Position numbers and translations under genes: made by a program. From NCBI GenBank assembly GCA_023409265.1, contig JAEYHZ010000013.1, forward strand, positions 30,223 through 94,222: a stretch of DNA of 64,000 nucleotides, read 5' to 3'. Below the pieces are notes generated by a model. The model saw only the letters and a program-made list of their open reading frames with translations. It had not been told where the DNA came from and did not search any database. Positions 54,001 through 63,167 of the stretch are shown piece after piece; position 1 is the stretch's first letter, and every line of letters starts with the position of its first letter. The stretch comes from Bacillota bacterium (GTDB lineage: Bacteria > Bacillota > Clostridia > Acetivibrionales > DSM-1351).

Positions 54001-57000
54001 CCGCTTTCATCGGTCATTGAAACCCTGTTTCCAACTTCATCGTAGGCATAGCTGACACTATCTCCTGTTTCAGCTACTCTTCTCTGGAGCAGGAGTCCTC
54101 TGTTGTCATAGGTGTATACTGTGCTGTTGCCGTTTTTGTCAGTTACACAGGCTGTGTTTCCTTCAAGGTCATATTTGTAGGTTTGAACTTTGTTATCTGC
54201 GTTGGTTACTGATTTAAGGTTTCCAAAGGCTGTGTAGGCATAGCGTGTAAGCTTACCCCTTCCGTCGGTCATTGTAAGCTTGTTGCCCTGCTTGTCATAG
54301 CTGTATTTTGTGGCTGTTCCCAGTGCATCAGTCACCTTGGTAAGATTTCCTGCTGCATCGTATTCATATGAAGTCGTACTGCCCAGGCCATCGGTCTGCT
54401 TTGTTACCTCGCCGTACTGGTTGTAGGTATATTTTATACTGATTTTGCTCTTTTCCAGTGCTTCAGGTGTTGACTTTGATACGATGAGGTTAGCAAGGTT
54501 GTAGGCATATACTGTTCCATATCTGGCTTCATCATCACCGGCAGACTGATATCCTTCTGCATCTATTTCCTTTATTATGTTTCCGTTTTCATCATATACT
54601 CTTCTGCTTATGACCTTGTTATAGGCATCTGTGACTGTCTGGAGCCTGTTAAGGCTGTCATAGTCATAGGTCATAGTATAGCCCTTTGAATTTGTTTCTG
54701 ACAGCTTGTTTCCGGCAAGGTCATAGGTGTACCTGTATTGGTTATTCTTTGCATCTGTTATTGTCTCAACTCTGTTAAGCTTGTCGTAGGTATATGAAGT
54801 AGTATATCCATGCCCGTTCCTTTCTGTGAGCTTGTTGCCTGACGCATCATAGGTGTACTGGGTGAATACATCTTTTCCTTCATATTTAATTGTGATCTTT
54901 TCCAATCTGTTTAACAGGTCGTAAGAATATTCAGTTGTATAATTTGCTCTGTTTTGAGTATCATCTTCTTCACTGCCGAAGGCAAGCGGACTGATTACTT
55001 TTGTTTTGTTGCCGAGAATATCGTATTCATAGGCTGTAATCAGCATGAGCTTTCCCGGATACTCGCTATCCTTGAGGCTGTCCAGGTTAGGAAGGCCGGC
55101 AGCATTGTAAATGTCTTCTTCGCCTACCAGCTTTATTTCTTTTGTTACTCTGTTCCGGCTGTCGTATTCAAATTTTTGTGTATCAATAACGCCTTCTGAT
55201 CTGAGGCTTTCAATCTTTGTTTTGTTTCCGTTCCTGTCATAATAGGCCCTTGTGTATGCTCCGCTGCTATCTGTCACTGTGTTTACAAGGTTGTTATCAT
55301 AGTATGTGTAGGTTATCTTTCTTAATCCCAGTTTATCCTTTGTGCCTGTAAACTCCTTGGATGTAACATTTCCTATATCATCATATATATAACTCTCAAT
55401 AGTATAGAGTACACTTCCGCTGCTGTCCTTTTCAAAAGGAGTCTTTTTGCTGACAACTCTGTTTTCAGCATCATAGGTTATGTATGTAACGCTCCCTCTT
55501 TTGTCCTTTAATGATACTATGTTACCAAGAAGGTCTGCCATATATTCCATGGAATTACCATAGCAGTCTGTTTCTGTTTTCAGACTTCCAAAGCTGTTGT
55601 AGCTGTAGGCTGTCACATTTCCACGCTGATCGGTTTGAGATATTTTTTCGCCTAAGCTATTGTATTTGTATTCTACAATTCCAGTGTCGGCAAAAATTGC
55701 TTTTGATAGTGTTCCGTCAGCATTGTAGTTGTAAAGTGTGGAGTTACCCCTTTCATCTGTAGCTTTGGTAAGGTTGCCGAGGATATCATATTCATAGGTC
55801 TTGCTGTTTTGCAGGGCATCTGTTGTTTTTGTGACTCTGCCCAAGGCATCATATTCGTAAATTGTACCTGCTGAAGTTTCAATACTGACATTGTACCTTA
55901 ATCCATCTACTCTTTTAATAACATTTCCATTTGCATCGTACTTCAGATACTCTAGGGTATTGCCTTCGGGTGATACAGTAGTTGTGCGCCTGTTCATACT
56001 GTCATAAGTATACGAAGTACCCTTCATTGTTTCTGCAAGCTCAGGAGTATCCTTACCTTCTTCATAGCAGTTCGGCTGTATCTGTTTCTTAAGGTTGCCC
56101 CTTTCATCATATATGTATCTGGTTACAGCCTGTCCGCCTTCTGCTGCCGGAGCCTTCAGCCTTATGAGTCTGTTCATGCCGTCGTACTCATAATATGTTG
56201 TTATACCTTTGGCGTTCTTTTCCTCAAGCAGATTTCCATTCAGGTCATAGTTATAGAAGGTAGTTACCTTTAGAGCATTTGTCTTCTCTTTTACTTTTTT
56301 ATCAAGGTCATATTTGAATTCTGATGTGTTTCCATATGCATCTGTTTTGGTTTTTAGCTGTCCGTCGTTATAGTAGGAATAGGTAGTCTTTGCCTTTACT
56401 TTTGTAGTATACTCGCTATCAAACTCTGCATTTCTGAGATAGTTGCTTTCTACATCAGAGGTCTCCACAAGCAAGGCCTGTGTAATTGGTCTTGACTGAA
56501 CATCGTACACAATCCTGGTGATTTTATATTTATCATTATCTATTTTTACCTTCTTGGTAATGACATTTCCCTTTTTGTCATACTCATTTATACTTTCGTG
56601 TCCGGCAGGACCTGATACTCTCGTCGTTCTCCCGTTTTTGTCATAGGTATACTCTACTCTGTCACCCATTGAGGTTTCATTTCCTGACAGAGACCCTTTA
56701 GCTGTCTTGTATTCAAAGGTTTCGCTGCTTAGAATATTTCCTGCTTCATCATATTTACTCTTAACAAGCTTGTAGTAATCGGCACTGTCTGATTTAACAT
56801 AATCCTTTTCAGCAGTGAGGTTCCCCGACAGGTCGTATTCAAAATATCTGGTGTTTCCTGCCCTATCAACGCTCTGTGTAAGCTCTCCCTTTGGAGAATA
56901 CTGATAAGTTTCATAAGTATTGTCAGGATTATCTATTCTGTAAACCTTCCCGAATAGATTGTTATAGGTTATGGTCTTATTACTCAGCTTATCTGTCTTA

Positions 57001-60000
57001 ATAATATGCGTATTTCCGGTCAGGTCGTATTCATAGCTCTCTGTTGAACTGTCTGCATATATAGTTTGTTTTAAAAGACCATTGAGATAGTATATATTCT
57101 GTGTCTTGTTACCATAGGCATCAGTTTCTGTAAGAGAGTTGCCGGAAGCATCATAGGTATATTTTTTTGAATAATAGGCAGTACCGTTCTTCCGGTTATC
57201 CTTGCAGGTTTGAGCAGTTGTATATTCAATGACATTGTTATATACATCGTACACATATGTATTTCCAAAGGATGCGGTAGGGTTCTCCTTGTTATAGCCC
57301 TCTCCATCTGCTTGTTTTATAATATTTCCACGTCCGTCGTACTCTTTGTAGCTTGTCACAATACTTTGACTTCCGACAAATACGGACATCTTTATCTGGC
57401 GGTTCAGTGCATCATATTCATACTCGGTACCCGGAGCTTTTGATAAATCCTGAGCTGAATATCTGGGGTCTATTTCTTTTATGAGGTTCCCAATTTCGTC
57501 GTAAAGGTATTTGCTGACGTAGCCCATGGGGTCTATTCTTGTGGATATCCTGCCCATACCGTTATATTGATACTGCGTAGTACAATCCACTCCTGAACGG
57601 GTCAATGTTTCAGAAGCGAGATTGCCTCTTTTGTCATAGCTGTAGGACGTTGTTCTCACTGCACCGGCTTTTGTAAATGGCTCAACTTTTTGTTTAAGCC
57701 TGTTTCTGTAGTCATAGCTGTATGTAGTTTTTTCGAAATTTGTACCGTTATATATCTCCTGGGAGAGTACATTTCCATCATAGTCATAGCTGTATTTCCT
57801 GCTGTAATTTCCATGCTTTGTAATCTGAGCCGGAGAAATTTCATCGCTCATTGTGCCTTCTTCTCTTACTACCTTATCTGCAAAGTTATATTCATATAAA
57901 TACCTTATGGTACTGGTTCCGGATTCATTAATGTAGTGGGTTACACTTTTCGCGTTACCTTTATTCTCATAGGAATACTGAGTATGTGACTTTGTAGTTG
58001 AATCTATTTTTCTGTACTCGTCAGTCACCTTATCCATGCTGTTATAGGAGTACTCTATGAAAGCCGATAAAGTATCAATGTCTTTATCAACTTTTCCCTG
58101 GGATATAGATGTTACGTTATTGTTTTCATCATAGGTATATTTCTTATATACATAGCTGTTAGCAGCAGTCTTATCGTATATTCTTTCCTCAACTGCCCGC
58201 CCTATACTATCGTATTTGTATTTCGTTGTCCTCCCGCCGGGTTCCTCAACAGTGGAAACTTTATCAAAACTTGTATATGTATATTTTATTTCGTTATTCA
58301 GAGCATCTTTTTTATTGATAACCCAGCCAAGGTCATCGTAGGTATATTTTGTAGTATTACCTTTAGCATCTGTTTGGCTTACAACATTTCCGGCATAGTC
58401 GTATGTAAATGAAGAAGAATAATATTTGGTTTTATCCGGAGTTTCCTCTGATTTTATTAGCTTTCCGGCTATATCATAGTGGAGGCGCTTTGTATAGCCA
58501 TCTTCATCTGTCAGAAGCATAAGCAGCTTTGTGTCGGCATCTGCTCCATATGTATAGTCAATTGTAAGGCTTTCCTTTTTAATTGTATCCTTCTCATAGT
58601 ATTCTTTCTTTACTAGACTGTTTTCACTGTTGTATGTAAATCTTGCACTGTTTCCATTTGAATCTGTTTCTTTGACCTTATTGCCCAGTGCATCATATTC
58701 ATCAGCCAACAGTTTGTGCCAGGCTGCTTTGTCAAATACGCTATGCTCCAATTGATTTCCGAAAATATCATAGGTGTATCTGAATTTTTCGCCTGACTGG
58801 TTAATATATTCTATCTGTTTGTTTTGAAGCTTGAAGTCATTGTATGTATATTGTTTTATTGTATTATCAGGGTATGTTATTTTTTGTATTCTGCTTAAAG
58901 TATCATATTCGTAACTAATTCTGTTTCCTTTTCCATCCAGTTCAGCTTTCATATTCCCGGTGTTAAAGTCATAGGAATACCTCTTGGATATCTCAACGCC
59001 ATTTACAGTGCCATATTGTTTGGTCAGATAGGCACCCTTTTGGTCAACACCATCGGCATCAATCCCATACTCATAATTGGTAATAAGCTGAAACTTGGGT
59101 TCAGTTTGATCGTTTCCGTCTGAATGTATCGTCTTTTTTGTCATATTACCGTATTTATCATATTCGTAATCGGTTACATTCCATAAAGCCTTATCGCTGG
59201 TATGCACCTTTTCTTCCCTGATTACGTTACCTTTTTCATCAATTGTATAGATTATCTGACTTGTTGTGTCCTTATCAAGTTTCCAGGTTTTTGACTGGAG
59301 CACATGGAATTTGTCATAGGCATAGGCATATACCACAGTATTTTCTTCATCTTTTGGATAGCCTTTATCATCCCTGCTGGCAATAGGCCCTGTATAGTTT
59401 GTAAGGTTTCCGTACATGTCATATCTGTAGTTTTCTATTTTCTTTACGGGCTGACCTTTAACCTGCCCGTTTAAAAGGCTGGTTGTAGTACTTTCGATTT
59501 TCTTTGGGAATTTCATTTCATCAAATTCGGTAGTTGAAACAATCTTATGGTCTGTTCCCGTTTCTTCACTGTTAACCTGCTCATGGATACCGTTATATGT
59601 GTATTTTATAACTGTTCCATTGCTTAACTTCTTCTCAGCAAAATATTTATAGGTATCCTTCAGGTAAGCATCTTTCAGCTTAGTATCGGTGGTATTAACA
59701 GAAGCTTTATATTCACTGGAACCAAATCCATCAGCTTCGTTTGTATATTTGTATTCTATTCTGTCCTTTACATCGAACTGGAATCTCTCCAGGAAGTTGC
59801 TCTTTGTATTGTCATAGCCGGTTTTAGCAAGTTCCTTTTTTTCAAATATTTTTCTGTACTGCATACTTCCATCATCTGCCAGACTCTTGGTGTAAGTATT
59901 ATAGGTAAAACGTTCTACTCTGTTTGTCTTGCAGTAATCTATTTGTGTGAGGTTTTCATATCTGTTATATGCTTTGTAATTTATTCCGTTTGTGTATGTG

Positions 60001-61139
60001 AAACCAAGGCTGGGCTGATCATACCAATAGTGGTATTTGGGCTTTCCATCAATATCATAAACTCTTTGCAATCTTGTTCTTACTACATGTTTTGAGCTGC
60101 TCACAAGTACTGCCGATTTATCATAAACTATTTTGTTGCCGTCGGGAAGGCTTATTATTACCTGGAATTTACCTTTAAGATCACCCGAATTAACTGTATC
60201 CGGATTTTGTGACTCCTTCCAGCTGTCTTCAAGACTATAGTTATTGTTTTCTATAGCTCCGACAGAAAAGTTCTGATCTTCCTTGTACTCCATAGTTACT
60301 TCTCTGCCCATTGTGTCAATGATCTTGGAGATAAGTTTTTTATTGTTTTTACCAATTTGGCCGTTTGAATAAACCATGCCTCCATCATCAATAGCATAAG
60401 CCTGAGATTTGTACTGGAAGGTTATTGTATTGCCATATCTGTCCATAATGCCTAAAACCCGGCCATCTTCAGCAAAATATGTTTTCTTTCCGGTTTTATT
60501 TGTCATTACGTAAAAGGATGTTCCATCAGTTTGTCCATTACTGAAATCCTTGCTTTCTTTAACCACAACATCTTTAATTGTCTGATTTTCAGGCTCAAAT
60601 GTATTTACACCCTCCACCTGTTTAGGTCCGATAAGCCTGTATACATCTCCAGCCTCTGTATGCAAAAACTTATAGTTTGATCCATCGGAATTGGACTTTA
60701 TCTCGATTGTTGGAAAAGAAAACCTCATTCCTATTCCAAGATTATATCTGTTTTCATAAAAGGATGGTGTGTTATTATCAAAATATACCTGATCAACCCA
60801 AACACCGTTTTGGTACTCAGCCTTCATGTCCTGAACGTTTGAAGTACCGCTTTTATACATTCTCTTTATTTCCAGGTCAAGGCCGTTTATACCAGGCAGG
60901 ACATAGTCAGTCTGAGCAAGAGTTATATCACCGCTCTGCGGGCTTATTGATTCCTCTGATACGTTATTTCTAAGGTATGCAGGTGAAAGCATTGTATTAT
61001 ATTGCTGCTTTGGCCCTATCAGATTATTCATTTGTTCTTCAAGTGTTGTTGCATATGTAGCCTGTATTGATAATACTGAGGTTACTATTATAGTTATAAG
61101 TATAACTAAATGTTTTAGTTTTTTATTTATATTTTTCAA
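51033..61139 (-). CDS. Giant secreted Rhs/YD-repeat protein with variable C-terminal tip
   Basis: The 3,368-residue protein starts at TTG 61139 (GGGGGA upstream) with a signal peptide ending near TYA at residue 31, then a DUF6531-like region (SPQSGDITLAQTDY), dozens of YD repeats (YTYDxxGN), and the Rhs core end (GLYYLRARYYDPNLGRF, DPTG near residue 2844). About 140 residues after the core are shared with the orphan tip; residues about 2991-3368 are unique to this tip and its remnant at 42193. No nuclease, deaminase or peptidase motif was recognised in the tip. Members of this class (WapA-like) are secreted, wall-associated, contact-dependent toxins. A lipoprotein gene follows. Confidence 0.95.
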   Translation of the reverse strand: MKNINKKLKHLVILITIIVTSVLSIQATYATTLEEQMNNLIGPKQQYNTMLSPAYLRNNVSEESISPQSGDITLAQTDYVLPGINGLDLEIKRMYKSGTSNVQDMKAEYQNGVWVDQVYFDNNTPSFYENRYNLGIGMRFSFPTIEIKSNSDGSNYKFLHTEAGDVYRLIGPKQVEGVNTFEPENQTIKDVVVKESKDFSNGQTDGTSFYVMTNKTGKKTYFAEDGRVLGIMDRYGNTITFQYKSQAYAIDDGGMVYSNGQIGKNNKKLISKIIDTMGREVTMEYKEDQNFSVGAIENNNYSLEDSWKESQNPDTVNSGDLKGKFQVIISLPDGNKIVYDKSAVLVSSSKHVVRTRLQRVYDIDGKPKYHYWYDQPSLGFTYTNGINYKAYNRYENLTQIDYCKTNRVERFTYNTYTKSLADDGSMQYRKIFEKKELAKTGYDNTKSNFLERFQFDVKDRIEYKYTNEADGFGSSEYKASVNTTDTKLKDAYLKDTYKYFAEKKLSNGTVIKYTYNGIHEQVNSEETGTDHKIVSTTEFDEMKFPKKIESTTTSLLNGQVKGQPVKKIENYRYDMYGNLTNYTGPIASRDDKGYPKDEENTVVYAYAYDKFHVLQSKTWKLDKDTTSQIIYTIDEKGNVIREEKVHTSDKALWNVTDYEYDKYGNMTKKTIHSDGNDQTEPKFQLITNYEYGIDADGVDQKGAYLTKQYGTVNGVEISKRYSYDFNTGNMKAELDGKGNRISYEYDTLSRIQKITYPDNTIKQYTYNDFKLQNKQIEYINQSGEKFRYTYDIFGNQLEHSVFDKAAWHKLLADEYDALGNKVKETDSNGNSARFTYNSENSLVKKEYYEKDTIKKESLTIDYTYGADADTKLLMLLTDEDGYTKRLHYDIAGKLIKSEETPDKTKYYSSSFTYDYAGNVVSQTDAKGNTTKYTYDDLGWVINKKDALNNEIKYTYTSFDKVSTVEEPGGRTTKYKYDSIGRAVEERIYDKTAANSYVYKKYTYDENNNVTSISQGKVDKDIDTLSAFIEYSYNSMDKVTDEYRKIDSTTKSHTQYSYENKGNAKSVTHYINESGTSTIRYLYEYNFADKVVREEGTMSDEISPAQITKHGNYSRKYSYDYDGNVLSQEIYNGTNFEKTTYSYDYRNRLKQKVEPFTKAGAVRTTSYSYDKRGNLASETLTRSGVDCTTQYQYNGMGRISTRIDPMGYVSKYLYDEIGNLIKEIDPRYSAQDLSKAPGTEYEYDALNRQIKMSVFVGSQSIVTSYKEYDGRGNIIKQADGEGYNKENPTASFGNTYVYDVYNNVIEYTTAQTCKDNRKNGTAYYSKKYTYDASGNSLTETDAYGNKTQNIYYLNGLLKQTIYADSSTESYEYDLTGNTHIIKTDKLSNKTITYNNLFGKVYRIDNPDNTYETYQYSPKGELTQSVDRAGNTRYFEYDLSGNLTAEKDYVKSDSADYYKLVKSKYDEAGNILSSETFEYKTAKGSLSGNETSMGDRVEYTYDKNGRTTRVSGPAGHESINEYDKKGNVITKKVKIDNDKYKITRIVYDVQSRPITQALLVETSDVESNYLRNAEFDSEYTTKVKAKTTYSYYNDGQLKTKTDAYGNTSEFKYDLDKKVKEKTNALKVTTFYNYDLNGNLLEEKNAKGITTYYEYDGMNRLIRLKAPAAEGGQAVTRYIYDERGNLKKQIQPNCYEEGKDTPELAETMKGTSYTYDSMNRRTTTVSPEGNTLEYLKYDANGNVIKRVDGLRYNVSIETSAGTIYEYDALGRVTKTTDALQNSKTYEYDILGNLTKATDERGNSTLYNYNADGTLSKAIFADTGIVEYKYNSLGEKISQTDQRGNVTAYSYNSFGSLKTETDCYGNSMEYMADLLGNIVSLKDKRGSVTYITYDAENRVVSKKTPFEKDSSGSVLYTIESYIYDDIGNVTSKEFTGTKDKLGLRKITYTYYDNNLVNTVTDSSGAYTRAYYDRNGNKTKIESLRSEGVIDTQKFEYDSRNRVTKEIKLVGEEDIYNAAGLPNLDSLKDSEYPGKLMLITAYEYDILGNKTKVISPLAFGSEEDDTQNRANYTTEYSYDLLNRLEKITIKYEGKDVFTQYTYDASGNKLTERNGHGYTTSYTYDKLNRVETITDAKNNQYRYTYDLAGNKLSETNSKGYTMTYDYDSLNRLQTVTDAYNKVISRRVYDENGNIIKEIDAEGYQSAGDDEARYGTVYAYNLANLIVSKSTPEALEKSKISIKYTYNQYGEVTKQTDGLGSTTSYEYDAAGNLTKVTDALGTATKYSYDKQGNKLTMTDGRGKLTRYAYTAFGNLKSVTNADNKVQTYKYDLEGNTACVTDKNGNSTVYTYDNRGLLLQRRVAETGDSVSYAYDEVGNRVSMTDESGTSTYNYDENNRLTEIQKGGAAQVSYAYDQIGNIATVTDSKGYSVEYTYDKSSRMETVTYGGKTTTYSYDDNGRRSSVTFEGGVSENYSYDRDNRLITLTNTKPNGGKISEYSYTYDLAGRQITKTDLYGTTDYEYDKAGRITKVATPGKTTVYSYDKAGNRVSQNETYISLQPSDYVDETTGKEIQYILKKSDYTYSNSNLLLKLVERMFDGDNKEIARKTTKYSYDSNGNQLKQSISHTLPDNTGLRPKTTGTAYGDNVSNTIDKQVEKTSYTYDGFNRLKKTETVKAGVRTTVDFTYNGDDLRVSKTVKKSDKGYTTEVTNYLYDRQNVILETDASTNVKARYIKGINYIAKADAAGNESYYLYNGHGDVVQTVDAAGVVQNQYDYDIWGTPTLTVETTGNAIRYTGEFYDEETGLYYLRARYYDPNLGRFTTEDSYWGEDNNPLSLNLYTYCMNDPIQYVDPTGHMTYNEMVFYLGKDAAEKYKHEAEPDPTPKGITLSEVADATTWSQDSSKATFTINGKTQSLYLDNGKVYDSWGYERGIVQNGHITVSDYEYGNLFGSSTSSGSSSTTLTVNPWEHVTSAHTRDGSNVTINNYGIMDTITGGKNSSLFVNNYENAYIKNIIGGDISNKDSLLGIHVTNYGHIEHTQTGAYSTNEVFNYEDGQVDWLETGFGNSSTTDQGTKHYSGQGSVKVISDLDKLKTNLYQLGYINVYKDYTSARNQFLKDYLDNGHSLDSDFKRMGSGDHYNSLLSWTNRAKDGKLTNTIAVAAQKAAREQLDRILNESHGTWAFAYRYEEFSYSLKYFKKYSDAQVDLAGYQIAYSILDILWTKLQNGNYGVNGPIPYISNTKVNMAQYASSALLSTYDPQPGVKDIMGTLDPFGYYKDAVLAEAEMNFVDNTEYKYLIDGGSKNKFRDGFVKELQTLKQDFTKQDIIYGSEDQSRIYKNELIAYIDLVINENINYKDSVKRLDKDLEKIDKELYGD
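52145..52728 (-). repeat. 584-bp direct repeat with the orphan tip, copy inside rhs
   Basis: Covers the C-terminal end of the Rhs core and the pre-tip region, nearly identical to 46984-47567. It is the obvious substrate for homologous recombination that would swap tips. Confidence 0.9.
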
Positions 61140-61176
61140 AATTAAGTCCCCCTTGATGGCGAATTAATGGTATTTC

Positions 61177-62067
61177 TTAATAATATTTTTCTTCAAAAGC
61201 CATTGCATAGATTTCCTCTTTTGATAGTCCTTTTTTAACAGTATTAAGGACGCTGTCCGCTGGCTTATCAAGTTTGGTGGCTATCGTCAGAGCTTTGATT
61301 ACATCTTTCTCGGATAGTTTGGTCTGAGCCGTATATTTGGAAAGCTGAGTGCGTGTTACTGATAAGTGGGGAGACTTTTCCAAACCGTTAACTATGCCGT
61401 ACTCCGCATTTATCAGTCTCCAGCTTTCACCTGCCTGCCTTTTATTTATTATTTCATCTATTTCTACTTTTGTTTTTTGGCTTACCCTGTCGGCTATCAT
61501 TATGGTATCCTGGTCTATATTGGATTCTAATAACTTTTCAAGATAATTATTATCAAAGTCTCTGGGAACAAATTCAGGATTGCTTTTGATATATTCTTTG
61601 AAGATGTCAGACCACGTTTTGCCTGCTCCTTTTTTATTAACCAGTGTCTCTATGTCTTCCATAAATCCATAACAATCATTCAGAAACGAATATGCAGTCA
61701 TAATGTCAGGAAGCTTTTTTCCTTTTTTAATAAGCCTTTCAATTTCATTCTTGAATTTAACATGTACATTTAAATTTTCAAGCAGCTGCTTGTAGTTGTT
61801 TAAATTTTTTGTATAGCTATCGGGATCCTGTGCCTTTATCAAATCAAGGATCTCCTGTGATATCTCGGTGCTGGCTTCATCTTTTAAGCCATTGTCTGCA
61901 GCCTTTGGATTTTGAGTATTTACTGTTGTTTTCGATGGAACATCAGAGCTGTTGTTATCTGATACAAACAGATTTCCAATCATGGAATAGCCAACCAGAC
62001 CGGCATTTACTACCAATACTATAACTAGGGCAATTACTATTATTTTTGTCCTTTTTACCTTCCTCAT
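61177..62067 (-). CDS. Membrane-anchored protein of the rhs operon, unknown function (A)
   Basis: The 296-residue protein has one N-terminal membrane segment (IIVIALVIVLVVNAGLVGYS) and an extracellular helical domain. It contains two copies of a G-x-[ST]-W motif: GAGKTWSDIF and RQAGESWRLI, the latter inside IADRVSQKTKVEIDEI, which resembles a stretch of the gene upstream. It starts 14 bases after that gene and ends 37 bases before rhs, with AAAGGAG before ATG. It may help display or secrete the Rhs protein; no family recognised. Confidence 0.8.
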   Translation of the reverse strand: MRKVKRTKIIVIALVIVLVVNAGLVGYSMIGNLFVSDNNSSDVPSKTTVNTQNPKAADNGLKDEASTEISQEILDLIKAQDPDSYTKNLNNYKQLLENLNVHVKFKNEIERLIKKGKKLPDIMTAYSFLNDCYGFMEDIETLVNKKGAGKTWSDIFKEYIKSNPEFVPRDFDNNYLEKLLESNIDQDTIMIADRVSQKTKVEIDEIINKRQAGESWRLINAEYGIVNGLEKSPHLSVTRTQLSKYTAQTKLSEKDVIKALTIATKLDKPADSVLNTVKKGLSKEEIYAMAFEEKYY

Positions 62068-62081
62068 AAGCGCATTCTCCT

Positions 62082-63122
62082 TTATTTCTGATTCTGTATA
62101 GGATTAATTTCGTTAATTTCGTTCATTATCTCATCCGTAGGATTTTTAGGTTTTACATCACCTGAGTCTGGTTTTGGTACATCCGGTAAAGGACTTGTTT
62201 CCTTTGGTTTCATTTCACTTAAGTTTTTATCTACAGTTTGGTTCTGGTTTGATGTCAAATCACTTTCATTGTCCTCTGTCTGAATTTTTTCAATAGATTT
62301 TGCTTCTATTTTTTCAAGCGTAATTACATTTCGTTCATCGAGCAGCAGTTTTTTCTCATCCCTGCTCTTCAGATATGCTTCCTTATCATTTATGTAATCA
62401 TTAAGGTCAAGGTCTGCCTGGAGCGAAAATAGATATTCATCAAAAACTTTTTCATAGCCCCCAAAGTCAGCCTTAAGTTTTAGCATGAAATATATTGCAT
62501 TTTTAATATCTATTTTTTTATAAAGCTTCTGATATGTGGTTACGTCACCAGCAGAGTCCATATTTCCACCATCAAAACTAAGCTTGTCCGTATCTGTTTT
62601 ATTAGGTGGGTTTGTTGAGGTTACTGACGGTTTTGATGGATTTGGTAAACCTGCTGCATTAGGTGGATTTAATGGGTTTGTTTTAGTTTTTGAGGTTATC
62701 TCTTCAAGCTGAAAAATGACTCTCTCCTCAATGAGTTTGACTTCGGAAATTTCATCCTCAGTAAAACCCTCTTTTTTCAACTTCTTTATATATTCTTCGT
62801 CAAGGCCTGAATTCAGCAGCAAATCATCCCTATCGTTCTTTTTGCTGTTCTCACCCAGGGTTGACTTATTTCTTAGAAAAGTAAGAACCTCATTCCAGGA
62901 CCGTCCGTAGGATTTCAATTCAAAGACCTCTTCAATGCTTACACCTGTTTCGTTTGATATCTCGGATGCAATTCTCTTATCCTCACTGCTGGCATTGTCA
63001 GCTGTTATAGAATTTGTTTTGCCGTTGCCAATTCCCCAAATTGTCAATGGGATAGACGTTGACAATATAACAAGTGCTAATATCAGTGCTACAAGCTTGT
63101 ACTTTTTTGATTTTATTACCAT
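62082..63122 (-). CDS. Membrane-anchored protein of the rhs operon, unknown function (B)
   Basis: The 346-residue protein has an N-terminal membrane segment (LVALILALVILSTSIPLTIW), IASEISNETGVSIEEVFELK and GRSWNEV, matching the motif of the next gene, then a Pro/Asn/Thr-rich stretch (NPPNAAGLPNPSKPS) and a Lys/Glu-rich tail with repeated PKETSP/KPDSGD. The low-complexity parts suit a wall-spanning linker. GAGGAG precedes the ATG. It is 45 bases after the fibronectin/cohesin-like gene, in the same direction. Confidence 0.8.
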   Translation of the reverse strand: MVIKSKKYKLVALILALVILSTSIPLTIWGIGNGKTNSITADNASSEDKRIASEISNETGVSIEEVFELKSYGRSWNEVLTFLRNKSTLGENSKKNDRDDLLLNSGLDEEYIKKLKKEGFTEDEISEVKLIEERVIFQLEEITSKTKTNPLNPPNAAGLPNPSKPSVTSTNPPNKTDTDKLSFDGGNMDSAGDVTTYQKLYKKIDIKNAIYFMLKLKADFGGYEKVFDEYLFSLQADLDLNDYINDKEAYLKSRDEKKLLLDERNVITLEKIEAKSIEKIQTEDNESDLTSNQNQTVDKNLSEMKPKETSPLPDVPKPDSGDVKPKNPTDEIMNEINEINPIQNQK

Positions 63123-63167
63123 AATCTTCAGCTCCTCTGTTTGTATATACCTAAATCCAAATGCAAT

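Noticed and set aside
52700..60500. Very many short, similar DNA motifs inside the rhs gene
   Set aside because: They encode the YD repeats of the protein and are not CRISPR or mobile repeats.
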